Source of the DNA: an uncultured Clostridium sp.
Lineage (GTDB): Bacteria; Bacillota; Clostridia; Lachnospirales; Lachnospiraceae
Assembly: GCA_900551135.1 (NCBI GenBank)
Contig: URUX01000058.1
Location: 1-13,146, forward strand
DNA: 13,146 nucleotides
Direction: 5' to 3'
The notes under the pieces were generated by a model. It made no database searches and was not told the origin of the DNA. It saw nothing but the letters and a program-made list of their open reading frames with translations. The position numbers and the translations under genes are program-made. This document shows positions 1-7,294 of this stretch, piece by piece. Every line of letters starts with the position of its first letter. Within the stretch, counting starts at the first letter, position 1.

Positions 1-331
1 AGTTAGCGGTCCAAATTTTCATAGACTCAAAACGGCATAGCCGAAGCTATACCGTTTCTCTCTTACCCCACGATGTTTTCTTATCGGGAGGCACCTTTTA
101 AGTAAGCGTTTTTATTGCGAAATTAAATTGTAGATACAAAAGACCGCATAGGGAGAAACCACTTTTTATTGTCCTCAAATGCAATATTTTGGGAAGGACA
201 TTCATTCCATAATCAGACTTGTAGGTATTCATGTGGAAAACAACGATTTTTACTTGCTTTTTTACACTAAACAACACGAATATTTTTAGAATTTCTACAT
301 TATTTGACATGAATCACGTTATTTTCACACC
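1..331. other. AT-rich stretch without a convincing gene
   Basis: No supportable coding region lies between the left edge and the cysK stop codon. One open frame on the minus strand (98-310, 70 codons) has no Shine-Dalgarno sequence before its ATG and a composition resembling translated AT-rich DNA, so it is not called. The only clear structure is the hairpin at 30-57. The region may be the 3' untranslated part of the cysK transcript or decayed sequence. Confidence 0.6.
26..57 (-). terminator. Rho-independent terminator-like hairpin with UUCG loop
   Basis: The arms 30-41 and 46-57 pair over 12 positions. Read on the minus strand they enclose a C(UUCG)G tetraloop, with one G-U wobble. Four Ts follow on the minus strand (complement of about 29-32). 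The T tract is short, so termination may be modest. It could end the cysK transcript about 275 bases after its stop codon. The plus strand has no T tract after the stem. Confidence 0.6.
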
Positions 332-1267
332 TCATGTCTCTGCAAACAATGGAGTGGACAGATACCGATCTCCGGTATCAGGCAAAATCACTACAATATG
401 TTTTCCGGCATTTTCTGGTTTCTTTGCCTCCTGGGTCGCTGCAAAAAGAGCAGCTCCGGAACTGATTCCTGCTAAAATCCCTTCTGTCTTTGCCAGATTT
501 CGGGCCGCTTCATAAGCCTGTTCTTCCGTAACCCGAACGACTTTATCATAAATGTCCCGGTTCAGGATCTCCGGAATAAAATTGGCTCCAATTCCCTGAA
601 GCCCGTGCGCTGCCGCCTTTCCTCCGGAAAGAAGCGGCGATTTATCCGGCTCTACCGCAATGACCTGAACATCCGGATTTTGTGATTTCAGGTACTCTCC
701 TGTTCCAGTAATGGTTCCTCCTGTTCCGACTCCTGCTACAAGCACATCTACATTGCCATCCAGAGCATTCCAAATCTCAGGTCCTGTCGTCTCTCTGTGT
801 GCTCTTGCATTGGCAGGATTTACAAACTGACCTAAAATCACAGAACCTGGTATTTCCTTTTTCAGTTCTTCGGCCTTTTCAATGGCTCCTGCCATTCCTT
901 TTGCCCCTTCTGTCAGAACAATCTCCGCTCCATATGCTGCAAGAAGCATTCTTCTCTCTACGCTCATGGTTTCCGGCATCGTCAGAATCACCTTATATCC
1001 CTTCATGGACGCGATGCTGGCAAGACCAATTCCGGTATTTCCGGAAGTGGGTTCAATAATCGTCGCTCCTGGTGTTAAAAGGCCTTTTTCTTCTGCATCT
1101 GTAATCATAAATAGAGCCGCCCTGTCTTTGATACTTCCGGCAGGATTAAAAGACTCCAGTTTTAAAAAGAGGCTTGCTGAAAGTTCTTGCTTCCTCTCGT
1201 AATTTTCCGGCTCCAGTAAAGGGGTATTTCCAATCAGTTCCAATGCGCTTTTTTTAATGTCAGCCAT
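332..1267 (-). CDS. cysK: Cysteine synthase (O-acetylserine sulfhydrylase)
   Basis: This 311-residue cytosolic PLP enzyme converts O-acetylserine and sulfide to cysteine and acetate, the last step of cysteine biosynthesis. The length is normal for CysK/CysM. The PLP lysine is K47 in the motif NPAGSIKDR (41-49). The substrate loop TSGNTG is at 74-79, the PLP-phosphate loop GTGGT at 181-185, and a GISSGAAL segment lies near the C-terminus. The ATG at 1267 is preceded by AGGAGG at good distance. The gene lies 66 bases after the D,D-carboxypeptidase gene on the same strand but has its own promoter at 1310-1337, so it is probably transcribed independently. CysK rather than CysM is favoured by overall similarity as recalled; the two cannot be separated firmly here. 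Confidence 0.95.
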   Translation of the reverse strand: MADIKKSALELIGNTPLLEPENYERKQELSASLFLKLESFNPAGSIKDRAALFMITDAEEKGLLTPGATIIEPTSGNTGIGLASIASMKGYKVILTMPETMSVERRMLLAAYGAEIVLTEGAKGMAGAIEKAEELKKEIPGSVILGQFVNPANARAHRETTGPEIWNALDGNVDVLVAGVGTGGTITGTGEYLKSQNPDVQVIAVEPDKSPLLSGGKAAAHGLQGIGANFIPEILNRDIYDKVVRVTEEQAYEAARNLAKTEGILAGISSGAALFAATQEAKKPENAGKHIVVILPDTGDRYLSTPLFAET

Positions 1268-1309
1268 ACTTCCGCCTCCTATTTCCTAGTATTTCTATAT
1301 GATTTCATT

Positions 1310-1337
1310 ATTGTAGCATATCAGACTGATTTGTCAA
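1310..1337 (-). promoter_or_regulatory. Sigma-A type promoter of cysK
   Basis: On the minus strand a perfect -35 box TTGACA (1332-1337) is followed, 16 bases later, by TACAAT (1310-1315). The predicted transcript start is near 1303, giving a leader of roughly 36 bases with AGGAGG in it. The -35 box overlaps the TGA stop codon of the upstream gene (1334-1336). No obvious operator or riboswitch fits in so short a leader. Confidence 0.75.
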
Positions 1338-2647
1338 GCAGAAACTACTTTCGGCAGTTCTCCTGTCCGGGCCTGTTCTTCTCCCTGCAGCAGCCACAGC
1401 TTCCATAATCCCTTTATATAATCTTTGTATTTCGCCTCTTCCACTGTCCCGTCTGCCACAATGGGAATTTCTCCCAGCTTCTTTCCTCCCAGACTGTAGG
1501 AAATGACTCCGGCTTTCATCCCAGGCTCAACAGGAGCTGTCAAAGCCTCTTCTAAAATCAGCGTTTTTTCAACTGCACTGAGATCTTCCCCATTTACGCT
1601 TAAATAAGAAAATGTGCCATCATACGTCAGTGGGACAGAAGGTGCCACCCCGTTTTTTACTGCCATTTCCGGCAAAGGCAGCTTTTCTGTATCCTCATAC
1701 AGACGGCAGACTGCATAACCATAATTAAGCAGGGTGACTGCATCCTGAAATCTTGCTTTATAGTCAGGCGCTGCCATAATGGATGCAATCAGACGCACTC
1801 CGTCTTTTTCTGCCGTAGCGGACAGGCAGTACTTTGCCAGAGAGGTAGAACCGGTTTTTAGTCCTGTAGTGCGGAAACTGGTAGCCATTTTCAATAATTT
1901 ATTGGTATTGGCCAGGCCAAATTCCTTCGTTCCCTGGTTGGTTACATGGGTGATATTCTCCATCCAGATTGTAGAATAATTGTGAATCTGAGGATACTGA
2001 TTAATGAGTTCCCTGGACATAACCGCAATATCCCTGGCTGTTGTCAGATGTTCCGGATCTTCCGTCAGTCCGCAGCAGTCTTTAAAATGGGTATTATCCA
2101 TTCCCAGCCCTTTTGCCCTGTCATTCATCATCTGGACAAATGCCTCTTCGCTCCCTGCTATGTACTCTGCCATGGCAACCGTTGCGTCATTTCCGGAAGA
2201 TACTACAATACACTTAATTAACGTCTCTACCGTCTGAACCTCTCCTTCTTCTAAAAACACCTGAGAACCGCCCATAGATTTTGCATAGGCGCTGGTCACA
2301 ACCGAATCGTCCATGTTAATCCTGCCCTGGGTCAGCGCATCAAAAATCAGAATCAGGCTCATAATCTTTGTAATGCTGGCCGGACTTCTCTTTTCATCTG
2401 CATTTTTCTCATAAATCACCTGTCCTGTAGAGGCCTCCATCAGACATACGGAGGGCGCTGAAACGGCTACCGCCTCTGCTGCGGCATTTACAAGCACAGC
2501 CTCTGTTCCCGGTATTCCCATTATCTCTTTTCCCATTATCTCTTCCGCAGCAGCTGCATGGCAAAACAGGGGCGTCAGGCTTAGACTGACTGCTGCCGCC
2601 ACAGCCCAGACCCGTTTCTCCCAGGAGTATGTTCTATCCCTTTTCAT
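1334..2647 (-). CDS. D-alanyl-D-alanine carboxypeptidase (DacF/PBP5-like)
   Basis: This is a penicillin-binding protein of the S11 serine peptidase family. It removes the terminal D-Ala from peptidoglycan stem peptides outside the membrane. With the ATG at 2647 it has 437 residues. All three catalytic motifs are visible: SITK (S91-K94), SGN (151-153) and KTG (264-266). The N-terminus is a signal peptide: positive charges, a hydrophobic stretch around residues 14-30 and an Ala-rich cleavage region. The C-terminal part resembles the PBP5_C beta domain, and a late segment with Trp and Leu residues (YIKGLWKLWLL) could be the amphipathic membrane anchor. The alternative ATG at 2656 sits only one base after the GGAAGG motif, which is too close, so 2647 (about 10 bases) is preferred. 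It is followed by cysK with no terminator between them. Confidence 0.93.
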   Translation of the reverse strand: MKRDRTYSWEKRVWAVAAAVSLSLTPLFCHAAAAEEIMGKEIMGIPGTEAVLVNAAAEAVAVSAPSVCLMEASTGQVIYEKNADEKRSPASITKIMSLILIFDALTQGRINMDDSVVTSAYAKSMGGSQVFLEEGEVQTVETLIKCIVVSSGNDATVAMAEYIAGSEEAFVQMMNDRAKGLGMDNTHFKDCCGLTEDPEHLTTARDIAVMSRELINQYPQIHNYSTIWMENITHVTNQGTKEFGLANTNKLLKMATSFRTTGLKTGSTSLAKYCLSATAEKDGVRLIASIMAAPDYKARFQDAVTLLNYGYAVCRLYEDTEKLPLPEMAVKNGVAPSVPLTYDGTFSYLSVNGEDLSAVEKTLILEEALTAPVEPGMKAGVISYSLGGKKLGEIPIVADGTVEEAKYKDYIKGLWKLWLLQGEEQARTGELPKVVSA

Positions 2648-2759
2648 AAATCCCATACCTTCCCAGTCTCTTACCTTAACTATACGCAGAGAAGGTTGGC
2701 CTCTATGATAGAATCGCAGCTAATTATTATTGTTCATCATTCCATCAAAAAAGCAGCAC

Positions 2760-2801
2760 AAAAAAGGCCGAAAGGCTTATATAAAATATAATCCCCGGCC
2801 T
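2760..2801 (-). terminator. Probable terminator of the HIT gene
   Basis: On the minus strand AGGCCG (2796-2801) can pair with CGGCCT (2765-2770), and a run of six Ts follows (complement of 2760-2765). The intervening loop is long and AT-rich and contains a smaller GCC-TTTC-GGC hairpin directly before the T run. It begins about 28 bases after the HIT stop codon, so it probably ends that transcript before the D,D-carboxypeptidase gene. Confidence 0.6.
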
Positions 2802-2828
2802 GTTTCCATATTTTTAATCTAGTAATGA

Positions 2829-3257
2829 TTATAATGCAGCGCGGATATCTGATGCCATCTGCTCGTACTCTTCTTCTGTCAGAAATACTTTTTCCGGATT
2901 CATCTGGAATACTCCGCCCCATTCGTCGCCGCCATTATACTTGGGAACCAGATGGAAATGCAGGTGATGTCCCGTGTCTCCATAAGCGCCGTAATTTACC
3001 TTGTCCGGATGGTATAAATTATGAAGAGCTCTGGAAACTGCTGCAATATCTGCAAAATAGTCATTTCTCTCCTCATCTGTAAGTTCAATCAGTTCGCTGA
3101 CATGTCTGCGGTGAGCCAGAATCACACGTCCTTTCTTACTCTGCTCTTTAAACAGATACAGATATCCGGATTTCATCTCACAGATTGGATAACCAAACTT
3201 TGCCAGCAGTTCCCCCTTCATACAATATGGACAACTGGTATCTTTTACTTCACCCAT
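2829..3257 (-). CDS. HIT-family nucleotide hydrolase/transferase
   Basis: This 142-residue cytosolic protein belongs to the histidine triad superfamily, whose members act on the alpha-phosphate of nucleotides (AMP-lysine, Ap4A or similar). The catalytic motif H98-L-H100-F-H102 followed by LVP is intact. An N-terminal CPYC (C9, C12) and C26 suggest a zinc site, as in some HIT proteins. The ATG is backed by a strong GGAGGAG ribosome binding site. It is transcribed alone: the promoter is at 3295-3323 and the terminator at 2760-2801. The precise substrate cannot be read from the sequence. Confidence 0.92.
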   Translation of the reverse strand: MGEVKDTSCPYCMKGELLAKFGYPICEMKSGYLYLFKEQSKKGRVILAHRRHVSELIELTDEERNDYFADIAAVSRALHNLYHPDKVNYGAYGDTGHHLHFHLVPKYNGGDEWGGVFQMNPEKVFLTEEEYEQMASDIRAAL

Positions 3258-3294
3258 TTTTATCTCCTCCTTTTTCAGAACTCCATTTGTGTAT

Positions 3295-3323
3295 AGAATA
3301 CCACAGCCGACTGTTTAATTCAA
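3295..3323 (-). promoter_or_regulatory. Promoter of the HIT gene
   Basis: On the minus strand TTGAAT (3318-3323) and TATTCT (3295-3300) are separated by exactly 17 bases. They lie 38 bases before the start codon. Each box has five or four consensus matches, enough for a constitutive sigma-A promoter. Confidence 0.55.
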
Positions 3324-3379
3324 CGAAAACCGGCTTCATTTCCCTCAAAAGTTCTATAGCATGAATATTTTTTTTATGT

Positions 3380-3385
3380 TATACT
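3380..3385 (+). promoter_or_regulatory. Candidate -10 box of the polysaccharide deacetylase gene
   Basis: TATACT lies 47 bases before the chosen start codon, after an AT-rich tract of Ts. No good -35 box is found 16-18 bases upstream, so the promoter may be weak or need an activator. Confidence 0.35.
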
Positions 3386-3431
3386 AAATGGTACTGAATT
3401 GTTCAAATCTATTTTTTATACAGGAGTATTT

Positions 3432-4916
3432 ATGAGTTATATAAACGACCCAAATTACCAGACGATTTTACGCCGCCGAAGGAGCCGAAGACGCCGCCAG
3501 CGGACCATGCATAAGTTCCTTCAGGTTCTGCTTTTTTTAGCAATCATTTTAATCCTCGGTACAGGTGGATTTTTCGTATTGAAAGCCGTGAAACGCAATC
3601 AGAATCCCTCCGGGAAACCAGAACAGACCGTCTCCGGCCTGCCAGATTCCAGTAATTCTGAAAATCCGGACAGCATCATCATCGACGGTTCCGGCCTGCC
3701 AGATTCCTCTGAACCGGCTGCGCCTGCTGAAACTGACTTAGCAGTTCTCCTTTCCCAGGCAGACCGGCTGGCTGCGGGCTACGATTATGACGGCGCTATT
3801 GCCCTGCTGTCAGAAAATGCCCAATATTCCGGTACCCAGGAAGCTGCAGATGCCATTGCCCGATATGAAGCTGTGAAAGCTGCTCTGGTAGAAGCAGATG
3901 TAAGCCAGATTACCCATGTATTCTTCCACTCCCTGGTAATGGATACTGCCAAAGCATTTGACGGCGATACCCGGTCCAAAGGTTATAATTCCGTTATGAC
4001 CACAAAAGATGAATTTTTAAAAATCCTCAATGAAATGTATAACCGGGGCTTTGTGCTGGTTCGTCTCCATGACATGGCCTATGAGACAACCAATGAAAAC
4101 GGGCAGCCTGTTATGAAAAAAGGATCGATTCTGCTTCCAGAAGGAAAAAAACCGTTTATTATGTCTCAGGATGACGTCTGCTATTATGAATATATGGAAG
4201 GCGACGGTTTTGCCAGCCGGATTATCATCGGGGAGGATGGAAAGCCAACCTGCGAAATGAAACTGGATGATGGCACAGTGTCTGTAGGATCTTATGATCT
4301 AATTCCTATTTTGGAAGACTTTATCCAGGAACATCCGGACTTTTCCTATAAAGGTGCAAGAGCCGTCATTGCCTTTACCGGCTATAACGGCATACTCGGA
4401 TACCGAACAGATGAATCCTATCGGGAAACCAATCCCAATTTTGAGGCAGACCGGCAGGCAGCCGCTGAAGTTGCCCAGTGTCTCCGCGACAATGGCTGGG
4501 AACTGGCCTCCCATAGCTGGGGACACAGAGATTTAGGCAGCATCGACTATGCTGATTTTAAGTCTGATTCTGACAAATGGGAATCCCGTGTGGAGAGTCT
4601 CATCGGCCCCACAGACATTATCCTGTTTCCCTTTGGCAGCGACGTTGGAGACTGGCATCCCTATACAGCAGAAAACGATCGGTTTAACTATCTCCACTCT
4701 CTTGGATTCCGGTATTTCTGCAATGTAGATTCCAGCCAGTACTGGGTTCAGTTTGGAACGGATCATATCCGTCAGGGACGCCGCAATCTGGATGGCTACC
4801 GGATGTGGAAAGATCTGGAAGCCGGATCGGATACCAGCAAACGAAAACTGGATGATTTATTCCATGCGGAAGACGTCTTTGACCCGGCAAGACCTACTCC
4901 TGTGGAGTGGAACTAA
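3432..4916 (+). CDS. Membrane-anchored polysaccharide deacetylase (NodB-like)
   Basis: This 494-residue protein probably removes N-acetyl groups from a cell-surface or wall glycan outside the membrane. A short cytoplasmic tail carries an Arg-rich block (residues 14-24), followed by one transmembrane helix (about 29-50). Next comes a Ser/Pro/Asp-rich linker in which SGLPDSS occurs twice, then an alpha-helical segment (about 95-165). The C-terminal catalytic region shows an Asp pair D247-D248, the HxxxH metal motif SHSWGHRD (H361, H365) and a late FPFG (399-402). These match NodB motifs 1-3, although motif 1 reads SQDDV rather than TFDDG. The ATG at 3432 is chosen because AGGAG lies six bases before it; an upstream TTG at 3399 has no ribosome binding site. 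The gene stands alone, and the glycan substrate is unknown. Confidence 0.85.
   Translation: MSYINDPNYQTILRRRRSRRRRQRTMHKFLQVLLFLAIILILGTGGFFVLKAVKRNQNPSGKPEQTVSGLPDSSNSENPDSIIIDGSGLPDSSEPAAPAETDLAVLLSQADRLAAGYDYDGAIALLSENAQYSGTQEAADAIARYEAVKAALVEADVSQITHVFFHSLVMDTAKAFDGDTRSKGYNSVMTTKDEFLKILNEMYNRGFVLVRLHDMAYETTNENGQPVMKKGSILLPEGKKPFIMSQDDVCYYEYMEGDGFASRIIIGEDGKPTCEMKLDDGTVSVGSYDLIPILEDFIQEHPDFSYKGARAVIAFTGYNGILGYRTDESYRETNPNFEADRQAAAEVAQCLRDNGWELASHSWGHRDLGSIDYADFKSDSDKWESRVESLIGPTDIILFPFGSDVGDWHPYTAENDRFNYLHSLGFRYFCNVDSSQYWVQFGTDHIRQGRRNLDGYRMWKDLEAGSDTSKRKLDDLFHAEDVFDPARPTPVEWN
3633..3707 (+). repeat. 18-bp in-frame direct repeat in the deacetylase linker
   Basis: TCCGGCCTGCCAGATTCC occurs at 3633-3650 and again at 3690-3707, 57 bases (19 codons) apart. 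It encodes SGLPDS in both copies. The exact nucleotide identity points to a recent duplication or slippage in the wall-spanning linker. Confidence 0.9.
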
Positions 4917-4932
4917 TGGTATACATTTTAGT

Positions 4933-4973
4933 GGCTGCATGAAAGGTTTATAGCCTTTCGTGCAGCCGCTTTT
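4933..4973 (+). terminator. Terminator of the deacetylase gene, overlapping the end of the regulator gene
   Basis: Arms 4933-4946 and 4954-4967 form a 14-bp stem with one T-G wobble and a seven-base loop. On the plus strand GCTTTT follows. The right arm lies inside the last codons of the convergent Crp/Fnr gene (stop at 4948-4950). On the minus strand no T run follows, so it should work mainly for the plus-strand gene. Confidence 0.7.
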
Positions 4974-5616
4974 CATCTAAAATCAATATTCTTCCCTGCT
5001 CTTTCTTTATAATCCCCTCTTTCTTCAGTTCACTGGCCAGCTTGGATACGGTTACCGGATGAATCCCCAGATATTTGGCAATATCTGTATAGGTAAATCC
5101 CCGGGGAACTGCCCGAATGCTTCCTTCCGGTTTACTGAATTTCAGCAGCCATTTATACAGTCTGGTAGAAATTTTCTCTGCCTGAGTGTCATGAAACTTT
5201 GTAACCAGAGACGCATAATTTCTCGTTGTGGCTTCCATTACATAAGATAAAAAGATCGGATCGGTATCCAGCAAAGATTCAAAAACCGTCTCGCTGATGC
5301 GGTAAAAAATGCAGTCCGTTTTTGTGTCAATTCCAAAAGGCGTCAGATGCAGATTCGGGTCCACAGGCTTTTCATTCCGGGTTTTGCGGTAATGCCGCAT
5401 CAGTGCCGGAACAAATCCCAGTAAATGTCCCTCTGGAAAATAAAGAAAATCCTTTTCTATCCCATCATCTGTAAGAGAAGTTAAACTTGCAATCCCGTCT
5501 GCCAGATAATAAATATAATTATCAGAAAGCTTTGGATTGCAGATGGAACTTTCCCTATCGACAAATATTTTTGTTCCATACTGCCTGAAATATGACTGAA
5601 TTCCATCCTGATTCAT
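4948..5616 (-). CDS. Crp/Fnr-family transcriptional regulator
   Basis: This 222-residue protein has the Crp/Fnr layout: an N-terminal cyclic-nucleotide-binding-like beta-barrel (about 15-115), a dimerisation helix (about 118-160) and a C-terminal winged helix-turn-helix (about 173-209, with FTYTDIAKYLGI then HPVTVSKLASEL as the recognition helix). It has only two cysteines (C26, C102), so it cannot carry the four-Cys iron-sulfur cluster of true FNR, and the canonical cAMP-contact motif is not evident. The effector is therefore unknown. The ATG at 5616 follows a clear AGGAGG. It is divergent from the anion transporter, 116 bases away, and probably controls it through the symmetric element at 5647-5668. 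Confidence 0.9.
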   Translation of the reverse strand: MNQDGIQSYFRQYGTKIFVDRESSICNPKLSDNYIYYLADGIASLTSLTDDGIEKDFLYFPEGHLLGFVPALMRHYRKTRNEKPVDPNLHLTPFGIDTKTDCIFYRISETVFESLLDTDPIFLSYVMEATTRNYASLVTKFHDTQAEKISTRLYKWLLKFSKPEGSIRAVPRGFTYTDIAKYLGIHPVTVSKLASELKKEGIIKKEQGRILILDEKRLHERL

Positions 5617-5646
5617 AATAACAGCCTCCTTCTATTTTTAGTCCAG

Positions 5647-5668
5647 AAACTTAGTCACGACTATATTT
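5647..5668. promoter_or_regulatory. Candidate 22-bp Crp/Fnr-type operator
   Basis: The sequence has the symmetry AAA-N2-TAGTC-N2-GACTA-N2-TTT, the length and layout of a Crp/Fnr dimer site. Its centre (5657.5) is 41.5 bases before the start predicted from TATCAT at 5687-5692, the standard class II activator position for the transporter. It also covers TATAGT on the minus strand (5660-5665), a possible -10 of the regulator gene, which would allow autorepression. The symmetry and spacing are seen; binding is inferred. Confidence 0.55.
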
Positions 5669-5686
5669 TTCTCTTTGTTAATATAT

Positions 5687-5692
5687 TATCAT
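5687..5692 (+). promoter_or_regulatory. Candidate -10 box of the anion transporter gene
   Basis: TATCAT matches five of six positions of TATAAT. No good -35 box is present upstream, as expected if the promoter depends on an activator bound at 5647-5668. Overlapping AT-rich sequence offers other weaker -10 options. Confidence 0.4.
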
Positions 5693-5732
5693 ATTTTTAA
5701 CGGTTATCAACTACAAATAGGGGGTTATTCTT

Positions 5733-7193
5733 ATGCAAACGAAAAAGAAAGATCTAAGTTACCTGCATTTGGCAATCGGCGTTGGCATTATGCTTTTATT
5801 CCGGTTCCTTCCATTCCAGCTTCCGCACATTACGCCAATTGGAATGAGAATCCTGGGAATCTTTATTGGAACATTGTATCTATGGACTACATCTGATCCG
5901 ATTACTTCCAGTATTCTGGCCATCTTCATGGTCGGCATTTCCGGAAGCAGCGACATGAATTCCGTCCTTACGTCCACCTTCGGAAATCCTATTCTCGTTC
6001 AGGTTCTGTTCCTGCTTTTGGTTATCAACACCCTGATCGAAAACCGCCTGACCGAATACTGCGGACGATTCTTCCTGACCAGAAAAATCTGCCTGGGACG
6101 TCCCTGGATGCTGGTATTCTGTATTATGACCGGCTGTGTGCTGATGGGCGCATTTATGGGCGGGTTTACCCCGATTTTCCTGTTTGGGCCAATCCTTTAT
6201 GACATTTTTGAGACGGTAGGAATGAAAAAATTTGAAAAATTTCCTACCATCATGTTAATTCTGGTAACCATTGCAACCTTATTAGGCTTTCCGGTCCCTC
6301 CATTTATGGGAAACGGACTTGCCCTGTTAAGCAACTATACCACTGTTACCAATAATATTATGGGCACTCCTGTAGAAATCAACAATGCCGGTTATCTGGC
6401 AACCGGTCTGATTCATGCCTTTGTCTGTGTTATAGTTCTGGTTTTATTTGCAAAATTTGTGCTGCGTCCGGATGTAAGCAAACTGAAAAATCTGACCATG
6501 GATGATTTAAATAAAAATCCGCTTCCTCCAATGAACCTGCGGCAAAAACTGGTAGCCGGATTCTTTGTTGCCTTTATAACAATCCTGTTGATTCCCAGTA
6601 TTGCACCAAACTGGAGTGTTGCCCGCATCATCAAGGCAAATACATACGGCATCGCTGCGTTTGTAGTATTTTTATTATGTACTATCAAGATCTCCGGAAA
6701 ACCATTAATGGTATTTAGTGAAAGTATGAAGCGCTTTTCCTGGAGTACCTACTTCCTGATTGCATCTGCAATCCTGTTAGGAAGCACCTTAACCAATGAA
6801 AGCACTGGCGTATCCGCTTTCTTAAACAGCGTTCTGATGCCTTTATTTAAGAACGTTCCTGTTTCTGCATTTGCAGTTATCATCATGCTTCTGACCGTTG
6901 TACTGACAAACCTGTGCAACAGTTTTGTTATCGGTCTCCTGCTTCAGCCGGTCATTGCTACATTCTGTCTGGCTTCCGGTATCAATTCTGCTCCGGTTGT
7001 ATCTATGATGATTTTATTCGTGCTTTCTTCTGCAGCGATTACACCAGCCGCATCACCGTTTGCAGCTATGCTGTTTGGCAATAAAGAGTGGCTGAAATCC
7101 GGCGAAATCTATAAATATACTTTAATCTTTATCGCCATTGAACTGATTGTCGTAATGTTTGTCAGCCTTCCTGTGGCAAACATGCTCTTATAA
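5733..7193 (+). CDS. DASS/SLC13-family anion transporter
   Basis: This 486-residue polytopic membrane protein has about 11-13 hydrophobic helices across its length and resembles divalent anion:sodium symporters, which carry dicarboxylates, citrate or sulfate. Two re-entrant-loop candidates are seen: PPFMGNG (189-195) and TNLCNS (392-397). The second sits where family members usually have an SNT motif, here changed to CNS, so the substrate may be unusual. The C-terminal AAITPAASPFAAM segment is also typical of the family. The ATG is preceded by AGGGGG at about nine bases. It is a single gene divergent from the Crp/Fnr regulator, suggesting effector-dependent uptake of a carboxylate or similar anion. 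Family assignment is fairly firm; substrate is not. Confidence 0.82.
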   Translation: MQTKKKDLSYLHLAIGVGIMLLFRFLPFQLPHITPIGMRILGIFIGTLYLWTTSDPITSSILAIFMVGISGSSDMNSVLTSTFGNPILVQVLFLLLVINTLIENRLTEYCGRFFLTRKICLGRPWMLVFCIMTGCVLMGAFMGGFTPIFLFGPILYDIFETVGMKKFEKFPTIMLILVTIATLLGFPVPPFMGNGLALLSNYTTVTNNIMGTPVEINNAGYLATGLIHAFVCVIVLVLFAKFVLRPDVSKLKNLTMDDLNKNPLPPMNLRQKLVAGFFVAFITILLIPSIAPNWSVARIIKANTYGIAAFVVFLLCTIKISGKPLMVFSESMKRFSWSTYFLIASAILLGSTLTNESTGVSAFLNSVLMPLFKNVPVSAFAVIIMLLTVVLTNLCNSFVIGLLLQPVIATFCLASGINSAPVVSMMILFVLSSAAITPAASPFAAMLFGNKEWLKSGEIYKYTLIFIAIELIVVMFVSLPVANMLL

Positions 7194-7215
7194 ATAAAAT
7201 AATACTGTAAACAAT

Positions 7216-7269
7216 GAGAATGGGGCTGTGCCTTAACGATGATAAATCGTAAAGTTCAGCCCCATTCTC
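7216..7269. terminator. Shared hairpin between convergent transporter and phoU genes
   Basis: The 13-bp perfect arms 7216-7228 and 7257-7269 enclose a smaller hairpin (ACGAT 7236-7240 with ATCGT 7246-7250). It lies between the stop of the transporter and the stop of phoU and can form on either strand. Neither strand has a clean T run after it: the plus strand has a mixed T/C stretch and the minus strand an AT-rich one. A bidirectional transcript end is likely, but its strength is uncertain. Confidence 0.6.
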
Positions 7270-7294
7270 GTGCCTATTCTTATACAAAGCCTGT

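Noticed and set aside
98..310. 70-codon open frame on the minus strand just after cysK
   Set aside because: No Shine-Dalgarno sequence before the ATG, AT-driven composition and no recognisable motif.
231..515. Open frame on the plus strand entering cysK
   Set aside because: More than half lies antisense to the well-supported cysK coding region; no ribosome binding site.
3399..3431. Upstream TTG start extending the deacetylase by 11 residues
   Set aside because: No ribosome binding site before it, and AGGAG is correctly placed for the ATG at 3432.
4948..5616. Oxygen-sensing FNR role for the Crp/Fnr regulator
   Set aside because: Only two cysteines (C26, C102), too few for a four-Cys iron-sulfur cluster.
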